Assembly (NCBI GenBank): GCA_027620105.1
Contig: JAQCIA010000178.1
Location: 1 to 5,186, forward strand
Origin: Verrucomicrobiota bacterium
Lineage (GTDB): Bacteria; Verrucomicrobiota; Kiritimatiellia; UBA8416; JAIOPI01
Direction: 5' to 3'
DNA length: 5,186 nt
The notes below the pieces were generated by a model, which saw only the letters and a program-made list of their open reading frames with translations, was not told where the DNA came from and did no database searches. Positions within the stretch are counted from its first letter, which is position 1; every line of letters begins with the position of its first letter. Below are positions 1 through 4,678 of this stretch, piece after piece. The translations under genes and the position numbers were made by a program.

Positions 1-116
1 ACGACCGGGTCCTCCGTCCCTTGGGAGACGCCGTCGCGGCAGCCTCCCAGGAGGAGGGCCGCAGCCACAAGAGCGGCAAGCGAGGACCAGCGCCAAACGT
101 CGAAAGCAATCATCAT
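1..116 (-). CDS. Lipoprotein of unknown function, N-terminal part (runs off the left edge)
   Basis: Reading leftward from an ATG-ATG pair at 116-111, the frame stays open for 38 codons to the window edge. The N-terminus looks like a lipoprotein signal peptide. A short head containing Arg9 leads into a hydrophobic stretch (about residues 13-23, rich in Leu/Ala/Val). This ends in the lipobox Leu23-Gly24-Gly25-Cys26, followed by a polar start to the mature protein (RDGVSQGTEDPV). An AAGGA stretch lies just upstream of the start pair: it is 1 nt before the first ATG and 4 nt before the second, so the second ATG (113) is also plausible. By the general lipoprotein pathway, Cys26 would be lipidated and the protein anchored in the envelope. 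Its function cannot be told from 38 residues. It is divergent from the lysozyme-inhibitor gene, with about 260 bp between the two starts. Confidence 0.7.
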   Translation of the reverse strand, partial: MMIAFDVWRWSSLAALVAAALLLGGCRDGVSQGTEDPV

Positions 117-144
117 TTCCTTGCTGGTTCCTGTCAGCCTGCTA

Positions 145-158
145 TCGATCGCGATCGA
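145..158. repeat. Perfect 14-bp palindrome in the divergent intergenic region
   Basis: TCGATCGCGATCGA at 145-158 equals its own reverse complement and contains two GATC sites. A wider pair, CTGTC at 131-135 and GACAG at 157-161, partly overlaps it. It lies about 30 bp upstream of the left lipoprotein start and upstream of the small ORF and lysozyme-inhibitor gene. A dyad here could be an operator for a dimeric regulator, but no convincing -10/-35 pair was found beside it in either direction. Self-complementary GATC/CGATCG words can also arise by chance in GC-rich DNA. Confidence 0.35.
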
Positions 159-232
159 CAGTGTTGCCCTGAAAACCAGCCGTCCAACAGATAAACCGCC
201 TGCCCCTTCGCCGCAAGCATTCCCTTCGCGGT

Positions 233-373
233 GTGGACGCGCTGGCCGCCGCCCCCCCCGCCGACGGCACCCTGCCGGACATCTACTACCAGCGCATGGC
301 CGAGTTGGCGGCGGCCGGCGGTTTTGCTAAACCGGATGCGGAGTGGCGCAGCCACGGCTGGCGAGGGCGGTGA
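233..373 (+). CDS. Possible small gene (46 aa) or C-terminal remnant of a lost gene
   Basis: From a GTG at 233 this frame encodes 46 residues, containing the stretch GTLPDIYYQRMAELAAAGGF and ending in RSHGWRGR. Codon third positions are strongly G/C, as in the clear genes nearby. The peptide also has ordinary protein composition, which a chance reading frame in GC-rich DNA often lacks. The frame is open back to a TGA at 170-172 and still looks partly coding from about 191, yet no SD-led start is visible. It may therefore be the tail of a 5'-truncated or frameshifted gene; a run of eight C at 252-259 is a candidate frameshift site. Its TGA (371-373) is one codon before the ATG of the lysozyme-inhibitor gene in the same frame, so the two could be translationally coupled. 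I do not recognise the family. Confidence 0.3.
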   Translation: MDALAAAPPADGTLPDIYYQRMAELAAAGGFAKPDAEWRSHGWRGR

Positions 374-376
374 AGT

Positions 377-1285
377 ATGAAATACCTTGGTGCATGGCGG
401 GCGATGGTTCTGGCCGCGGCGGGGCTGTGGTCGGCCGCTGCCTGGCTGGGTGCCGCGCTGGCCAATCCCTCCAACAACACGAAAATCCAGGCCGTGCCGC
501 CGGGCAAGGTGACGATCGACGGCAATCTGGAAGCAGCGAAGCCGGGGCAACATGCAGAACGGTATGTGCAGATAAAGCAGCATCCGGCGGGCCCGGTCGT
601 GGCTGTTGCCGAGGGCGATGGGGAGCCCCGGAGTGTGGGGAGCTATAGCGTGCGTGTCTATTCCCATGCGAACCCGGACTTTCCGACGGACGACTTCATC
701 GGTGGAGTTGTGCGCGCTCGCGATGGCGTTGTTGAAGATGTCGTGTTTGCGGACATTGACCATGACGGAAGCGTGGAAGTCGTGGTCGTGATCCGCTCGG
801 TCGGCACCGGTTCCTATTTATCCGCAGATGCGTTCACATTCAACGGCAAGCAGCTTCACGTGACAGCGACGGCTTCCGGTTTGCCCAAGGACGCCGACTG
901 TGTTGCCGTCCTGCGTGAGCGCGTCAAAGCGTCCCCGCTCCCGGCGTCGGAGGACGCGGCTCGCCAACTCACCCGCACGACCAGCCCGCCGTTGGGTGTG
1001 ACGCTTGATCCACCGACCTATTGGCGGAGTGAGAACGGGGAGCGATTCGTCGCTCGTTATGGTGCATTGTCCGATGGCAGTCTCAGTTTTGTCAAAGTGA
1101 CCATGCCGGACGGGCAGGAGGCGATGCTGCCGCAAGCGCTATCCGCCTCCGGGGCGCGATTTACCGATGAACGCAATGTCGTATGGTGGGAGCATCAAGG
1201 GACGGTACATGTAGATATCCGGCGTGAGAACGGCGAGTGGGACGAGAATCGATGGGAATTGCGACCCGATCCGGTGGGCCGCTGA
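377..1285 (+). CDS. Secreted two-domain lysozyme inhibitor: PliI-like domain fused to MliC-like domain
   Basis: The product has 302 residues. Residues 1-29 are a Sec signal peptide: Lys2 and Arg8, a hydrophobic Ala/Leu/Trp core, and cleavage after Ala-Leu-Ala29. No lipobox is present, so the mature protein should be periplasmic. Residues about 62-180 match the PliI pattern (periplasmic inhibitor of invertebrate-type lysozyme): GSYSVRVY at 88-95, DFPTDDF at 101-107, an acidic Asp-x-Asp-x-Asp-Gly turn at 126-131, and RSVGTGSYLSADAF at 140-153. Thr144-Gly145-Ser146-Tyr147 within the last segment resembles the SGxY inhibitory loop described for PliI. Residues about 207-285 match MliC/PliC inhibitors of c-type lysozyme: Tyr215, Gly221, Phe224, Tyr228, the loop SASGARF at 256-262, then Trp270-Trp271 and Gly275. 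The start is supported by the signal peptide and by GGTGA at 369-373. The only cysteine is Cys175. Families are recognised from memory of their motifs; inhibition of two lysozyme classes is inferred. Confidence 0.85.
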   Translation: MKYLGAWRAMVLAAAGLWSAAAWLGAALANPSNNTKIQAVPPGKVTIDGNLEAAKPGQHAERYVQIKQHPAGPVVAVAEGDGEPRSVGSYSVRVYSHANPDFPTDDFIGGVVRARDGVVEDVVFADIDHDGSVEVVVVIRSVGTGSYLSADAFTFNGKQLHVTATASGLPKDADCVAVLRERVKASPLPASEDAARQLTRTTSPPLGVTLDPPTYWRSENGERFVARYGALSDGSLSFVKVTMPDGQEAMLPQALSASGARFTDERNVVWWEHQGTVHVDIRRENGEWDENRWELRPDPVGR

Positions 1286-1319
1286 TCTGCTCAAGGGCCC
1301 CTTTGGGCATACAAACTGT

Positions 1320-1343
1320 CCCGGTAGCGGGCATGCTGCCGGG
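1320..1343. terminator. Stem-loop after the lysozyme-inhibitor gene, possible bidirectional terminator
   Basis: CCCGGTAGC (1320-1328) and GCTGCCGGG (1335-1343) form a 9-bp stem with one G-U pair and a 6-base loop. The flanking TGT and ACA can extend it past a bulged A. It sits 34 bp beyond the stop codon of the plus-strand gene, in the gap before the convergent Nudix gene, which is where a terminator would be expected. Neither side carries a clear T-tract, so it may only be an RNA 3'-end stabilising hairpin. Confidence 0.35.
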
Positions 1344-1372
1344 AACATGTATCTGACTCGGGAAGGGAAATC

Positions 1373-1447
1373 ATGAAGACGAAAGCGAGGCGCTAGACCG
1401 CCGCCGCAAAACGCTATGCATCGATGAAATTCAACCGGTGCGGCTAA
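1373..1447 (+). pseudogene. Possible remnant of a short basic protein gene: strong SD, ATG, then early stops
   Basis: GGAAGG at 1361-1366 is a strong Shine-Dalgarno match placed 6 nt before an ATG at 1373. The frame reads MKTKARR and then meets TAG at 1394-1396. Read on in the same frame it gives TAAAKRYASMKFNRCG before a TAA at 1445-1447. The Lys/Arg-rich MKTK...AAAKRY pattern is faintly like the N-terminus of ribosomal protein bL35, but the match is short and interrupted. It could equally be chance. The rest of the 1286-1517 gap holds the stem-loop at 1320-1343 and no other gene that I can support. Confidence 0.2.
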
Positions 1448-1517
1448 AGCGGTCTCAAACTCCCGGCAGCGCCCGGAGGTCGCGGACCACCGATGGGGAT
1501 GAACGATTGTTGGAGAG

Positions 1518-1928
1518 TCAGGGGGCGAGGTTCCCGCGCGCCAGAAATTCACGGTCGGCGGCGACGAGGGGGTATGCTTGCAATTCCTCAAGCGTTGCCC
1601 AGGCAAAGGCGTCGTGGGCATGGAGGGTCACCGGGCCCTCCGGTGGCGTGACCGCATAAAATTGAATACACAACGTACGCTGCGTGTCTGCCAGATCGAC
1701 GGCACCGAGGTATGCGCCGACTTCCGCCTGCATGGCCAACTCCTCGCGCAGTTCGCGTTGCAGGGCCGCTTCCGGCGTCTCGCCCGGATCGACTTTGCCG
1801 CCGGGAAACTCCCACTCTCCCGCGTAGCGCTCACCCGGGGCGCGGCGGGCAATGAAATACCGATGGCCGCGGCGCATGACAGCGGCAACCACAAGAATGA
1901 CGTTCTGGCTTTGGGGAGACAGGTTCAT
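1518..1928 (-). CDS. MutT-type Nudix hydrolase (NTP pyrophosphohydrolase)
   Basis: The 136-residue product has the size of a single-domain MutT protein. The Nudix box spans residues 44-66: Gly44, Glu50, Arg58-Glu59, Glu62-Glu63, with Ala65 in place of the usual final Gly. The box is preceded by WEFPGGK (39-45), as in MutT and NudG proteins. The central glutamates bind the metal ions needed to hydrolyse nucleoside triphosphates to monophosphate and pyrophosphate. Cytosolic nucleotide-pool cleaning, such as 8-oxo-dGTP or modified CTP, is the usual role, but the substrate cannot be read from sequence. ATG at 1928 is chosen because it leaves about eight residues before the first beta strand (VILVVAAVM). 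No good SD precedes it, and a GTG at 1946 is an alternative. The frame stays open much further upstream, but that part has no Nudix character and runs under the divergent promoter and gene. The gene is convergent with the lysozyme-inhibitor gene and divergent from the lipoprotein at 2104. Confidence 0.88.
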   Translation of the reverse strand: MNLSPQSQNVILVVAAVMRRGHRYFIARRAPGERYAGEWEFPGGKVDPGETPEAALQRELREELAMQAEVGAYLGAVDLADTQRTLCIQFYAVTPPEGPVTLHAHDAFAWATLEELQAYPLVAADREFLARGNLAP

Positions 1929-2024
1929 GCGTTGCGCGGCGGTCACGTTCTCATGCGAAGTATCGACGCGCACGGTGCGGCTACTACAGCGCCCAATCTG
2001 TGTCGTAACGCCACCGCGCGCGCA

Positions 2025-2053
2025 TTGAAATTCAACGGACGGTGCAGTATACA
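2025..2053 (+). promoter_or_regulatory. Sigma70-type promoter for the 2104-2787 lipoprotein gene
   Basis: TTGAAA at 2025-2030 and TATACA at 2048-2053 are separated by exactly 17 bp, a near-consensus housekeeping promoter. Transcription would start near 2060, giving an untranslated leader of about 44 nt before the ATG at 2104. The -35 box lies inside the perfect dyad TTGAA-A-TTCAA (2025-2035), so a dimeric regulator could bind there. The match is read by eye and has no experimental support. Confidence 0.6.
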
Positions 2054-2090
2054 GGTTGCTTGTACTGGCTGCCACGGTGAATGGGCACAC

Positions 2091-2094
2091 GAGG
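2091..2094 (+). promoter_or_regulatory. Ribosome binding site deciding the lipoprotein start
   Basis: GAGG lies 9 nt before the ATG at 2104. The in-frame ATG at 2095 directly abuts this GAGG and so cannot use it. The in-frame TTG at 2056 falls before the predicted transcript start. Together these favour 2104. Confidence 0.5.
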
Positions 2095-2103
2095 ATGATA
2101 CGC

Positions 2104-2787
2104 ATGACTGCCAACTTCAGACTTTCCATGTTTGCCTGCCTGCTGATGGGCGCGCTGTCCAACGGTTGTGGAGGCAATCCCGAATCCACGGGCACGATTT
2201 CGGAAACGCGACCGGCCGGCGTTGCACCCCAGGTTCCCACGAATTTGACGGCGGCGGATCGCCTGCTGCCGCGCATGCCCGCGACCATGCCGTCTGATCA
2301 TCCGCCCGTCGATGGGAGCGGCGCAATGGCCGCGACCGTTGCGGTTGCGGGCGCGGCCAGCGCGTTGGCCTGGGAACTTCCGGATGGGTGGACGCCTGGC
2401 GCGGAGAGGCCGATGCGACTGGCAACGTTTACCAGCGGCACGGACGGCGTTGTGGATTGTTCGATTACTGAGTTGTCGGGTAGCGGCGGCGGTGCGGCGG
2501 CGAATCTGAATCGCTGGCGCGGTCAGTTCGGGTTGCCTCCGCTGGCGGCGGGCGAGTTGGAAGCGCTACCCACGATTCGTCTGCTGGGTCAGGACGCCCC
2601 CCTGCTTGAACTCGACGGCGCCTATCGTGGTATGGGCGCGGAGGCGCAGGCGGGCAGCAAGTTGCTCGGGTCTCTGGCGGTGGCGAACGGGCGCACGTAT
2701 TTCGTCAAAATGGTTGGCCCAGCCGCAGAGATTGATGCGCAGCGCGACGCCTATCTGGCGCTCTGCGCGTCGTTGCACGCGGAGTAG
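2104..2787 (+). CDS. Predicted envelope lipoprotein or exported protein, family not identified
   Basis: The product has 227 residues. Residues 1-21 look like a signal peptide: Arg6, then a hydrophobic run from Met9 to Leu18. This ends at Gly21-Cys22, followed by a Gly/Pro/Ser/Thr-rich low-complexity linker up to about residue 70. The lipobox Ser-Asn-Gly-Cys is poor because Ser and Asn replace the usual Leu and Ala/Ser, so lipidation is likely but not certain. The folded part spans about residues 88-227. It contains Trp90-Glu-Leu-Pro-Asp-Gly-Trp96, MRLATF (104-109), NLNRWRGQFGLPPL (134-147), GRTYFVKMVGP (196-206), and a final helix (about 208-224). This pattern resembles secreted proteins I associate with planctomycetes and verrucomicrobia, possibly with an alpha/beta fold of PsbP/Mog1 type; both statements are weak inferences. 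The start rests on GAGG at 2091-2094 and the promoter at 2025-2053. The stop lies 25 bp from the stop of the convergent oxidoreductase gene, with no clear terminator between them. Confidence 0.75.
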   Translation: MTANFRLSMFACLLMGALSNGCGGNPESTGTISETRPAGVAPQVPTNLTAADRLLPRMPATMPSDHPPVDGSGAMAATVAVAGAASALAWELPDGWTPGAERPMRLATFTSGTDGVVDCSITELSGSGGGAAANLNRWRGQFGLPPLAAGELEALPTIRLLGQDAPLLELDGAYRGMGAEAQAGSKLLGSLAVANGRTYFVKMVGPAAEIDAQRDAYLALCASLHAE

Positions 2788-2812
2788 GCGCGAGCCCACG
2801 CCGGCAGGTTGC

Positions 2813-4678
2813 TCACAACACGGTGGTGGAGGCCGGTTCTTTGGCGACGTTGCGCTTGCGCAGCAGGTCAAACTCGGAAACGGTTGTCGTTTCCAGGCTC
2901 ATCTTGCGCATGGTGATCGCTTCCGTGGGGCACACACGCAGGCATTTGCCGCAGCGGATGCATTCGTCGCTGTCGATCCAGATGAAGGTCGATTCCGACG
3001 CCTTGGCTGCTTCGACCTTACCGCGGACGCTCCCGTTGTCGTCAAAGAACAGGCGTGAGATTTTTTTGATGCAATTGCGCGGGGCCACCCGGATGCACCA
3101 ATCGCAGTGGATGCACTTGTCCTGATTGATCTCGAATTTGTAGTGGCAGAGGTAGCAGCGCGTCGCGTGCACACCGGTCAGCGGTTCGGTGAATCCGGTC
3201 TCGACTTCGGCCTGACCGTCGCGCTTGTGCAAATCCAGAACCGGAATACGCTGCGCCTGCTGCAGGTCGTGGTCGCGTACGCGGCCGGTTTCGCCGTTGT
3301 TGGTCAGCAGCGACACGGCCACATGCTGCTTGCGGCGCACTTTACCCGTGAGAAACGCATCCACGCGGTCGGCGGCCTTCTTGGCGTCTTCCACGGCGTG
3401 GATCACATCGAGACTGCCGGTGTGAAAATCGCCGGCGACAAAAACCTTCGGGCTGGTCGTGGCGTGCGGATCCTTGTCCTTGGCGCGGACGCCATCCGCC
3501 ATGATTTCCATGGTGCGCACCTGGCCGATGGCGACGATCACGAGATCGCAGGGCACTTCGAATTCGCTGTCGGGAATGCCGGTGATCGGCGGTTTGTGGC
3601 CGGGATCGGCCTCGCCGAGCATGTTGCGATGAAAGACCACCGATTTCAGTTTGCCGTTTTCCACCTTGGCGGCCACCGGGGAGACGAGTGTTTCCACCTC
3701 GATGTTTTCCTCGCGCATGTCATCGAGTTCGTCGTGGTTGGCGGACATCTGGGCTTCCGTGCGGCGGTACATGATGGCGACGGAGCCTTCTTCACCCACG
3801 AGCCGCCGCGCCGCACGGGCGCAGGAACGGGCGCAGTCCACCGCCGTGAAGCCACCGCCCACGATGACCACGCGCTGTCCCTGCATGTCACCGATTTCGC
3901 CGAAGTTGTAGCGGCGCATGAATTCCAGGCCGGCGATTTCCGCGCCCGCTGGCATTTCGGCGAGCTTCAGGTCCGAGGGGCGCACGGCACCAGCGGCCAC
4001 AACGACGGCGTCGTATTCCGCGATCAGCGCCGCCATCTGTTTGGCATCCACGCTCTCGCCGTAGCGCACCGCGATGCCGCTGGCGACGATGGCGCCCGTT
4101 TCCGCTTCCACCACTTCGCGCGGCAGGCGAAATTTTGGAATCCCCATTATCATCATCCCGCCCAAATACTTTTCTTTCTCGTATACGGTCACGGCGTGGC
4201 CGTAGCGACGCAGTTCGCGCGCGGTGGTCAGGCCGGCGGGTCCGCCGCCGATCACAGCCACCCGCTTGCCGCTATCCGGGAACCAGGGCGCGAGCGGCGA
4301 GGGGGGCTTGGTTTTGTAGTCGGCGGCGGAACGCTTCAGGTGGCAGATGTGCACAGGGCCCTGCACGTTCGTCCACTTGTGTCGGCAGCGTGTTTCGCAG
4401 GGGCGGGTGCAGATGCGGCCCAGCACGCCCGGGTAGACGTTATCTTCCTGGTTGATCTTGTAGGCCTTGTCGGGATCGCCCTGGGCCAGCGCCTCAATAT
4501 AGGCCGGCACGTTGGTCTTCGCCGGGCAGGCGGCCTGGCAGGGGATGTCCTTCATCAGGGTGGCGATGTCGCGGGGCGTGTCGCCGACGCCGGTGAACAC
4601 CGAAAATTCCGCGGGATTCGGCGCACGCTCGTACTGAATGTTGAGGGCGCTGACCGCGTCCGTGAAGGGGTTACTCAT
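2813..4678 (-). CDS. GltD-like FAD/NAD(P)H oxidoreductase with N-terminal Fe-S and C-terminal ferredoxin domains
   Basis: The product has 621 residues. Residues about 35-120 resemble the Fe-S domain of the glutamate synthase small subunit, with Cys47-x3-Cys51-Pro, Cys90-x3-Cys94-x3-Cys98 and Cys112. An FAD-binding Rossmann motif follows (VIGGGPAGL, 142-150), then GIPKFRLP (179-186). The NAD(P)H motif is VGGGFTAVD (273-281), with YRR at 304-306, which in relatives favours NADPH. The flavin-contacting VFVAGD is at 412-417. The tail (about 505-590) is ferredoxin-like: Cys508-x2-Cys511, then Cys522-x2-Cys525-x2-Cys528 with Cys536, then Cys573-x2-Cys576-x2-Cys579-x3-Cys583-Pro. GltD alone is about 470 residues, so the ferredoxin tail is an addition. 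The start ATG overlaps the upstream reductase stop as ATGA, with AGGA 8 nt before it. Cytosolic electron transfer from NAD(P)H to the siroheme reductase is inferred from the gene pairing. A true glutamate synthase role is unlikely, because no large subunit is seen and a reductase gene is coupled instead. Confidence 0.9.
   Translation of the reverse strand: MSNPFTDAVSALNIQYERAPNPAEFSVFTGVGDTPRDIATLMKDIPCQAACPAKTNVPAYIEALAQGDPDKAYKINQEDNVYPGVLGRICTRPCETRCRHKWTNVQGPVHICHLKRSAADYKTKPPSPLAPWFPDSGKRVAVIGGGPAGLTTARELRRYGHAVTVYEKEKYLGGMMIMGIPKFRLPREVVEAETGAIVASGIAVRYGESVDAKQMAALIAEYDAVVVAAGAVRPSDLKLAEMPAGAEIAGLEFMRRYNFGEIGDMQGQRVVIVGGGFTAVDCARSCARAARRLVGEEGSVAIMYRRTEAQMSANHDELDDMREENIEVETLVSPVAAKVENGKLKSVVFHRNMLGEADPGHKPPITGIPDSEFEVPCDLVIVAIGQVRTMEIMADGVRAKDKDPHATTSPKVFVAGDFHTGSLDVIHAVEDAKKAADRVDAFLTGKVRRKQHVAVSLLTNNGETGRVRDHDLQQAQRIPVLDLHKRDGQAEVETGFTEPLTGVHATRCYLCHYKFEINQDKCIHCDWCIRVAPRNCIKKISRLFFDDNGSVRGKVEAAKASESTFIWIDSDECIRCGKCLRVCPTEAITMRKMSLETTTVSEFDLLRKRNVAKEPASTTVL

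Noticed and set aside
121..148. TTGCTG-16 bp-TATCGA as a promoter toward the lysozyme inhibitor
   Set aside because: Only about three of six positions match in each box, which is not better than chance.
134..763. Minus-strand open frame of 209 codons opposite the lysozyme inhibitor
   Set aside because: It shows no family pattern, and the opposite strand has a signal peptide and two recognisable domains.
1139..1621. Minus-strand open frame spanning the convergent gap
   Set aside because: It overlaps the ends of both real genes, is low in recognisable structure and has no plausible start signal.
2056..2103. TTG at 2056 or ATG at 2095 as the lipoprotein start
   Set aside because: 2056 lies just before the predicted transcript start and weakens the signal peptide; 2095 directly abuts GAGG. 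ATG 2104 has correct spacing.
1929..2288. Upstream extension of the Nudix frame by 120 codons
   Set aside because: The added stretch has no Nudix or other domain, covers the divergent promoter and overlaps the lipoprotein gene. The size from 1928 already fits a complete MutT protein.
1578..2297. Plus-strand open frame across the Nudix gene and the lipoprotein start
   Set aside because: It is antisense to the Nudix box and out of frame with the lipoprotein, with no domain and no sensible start signal.
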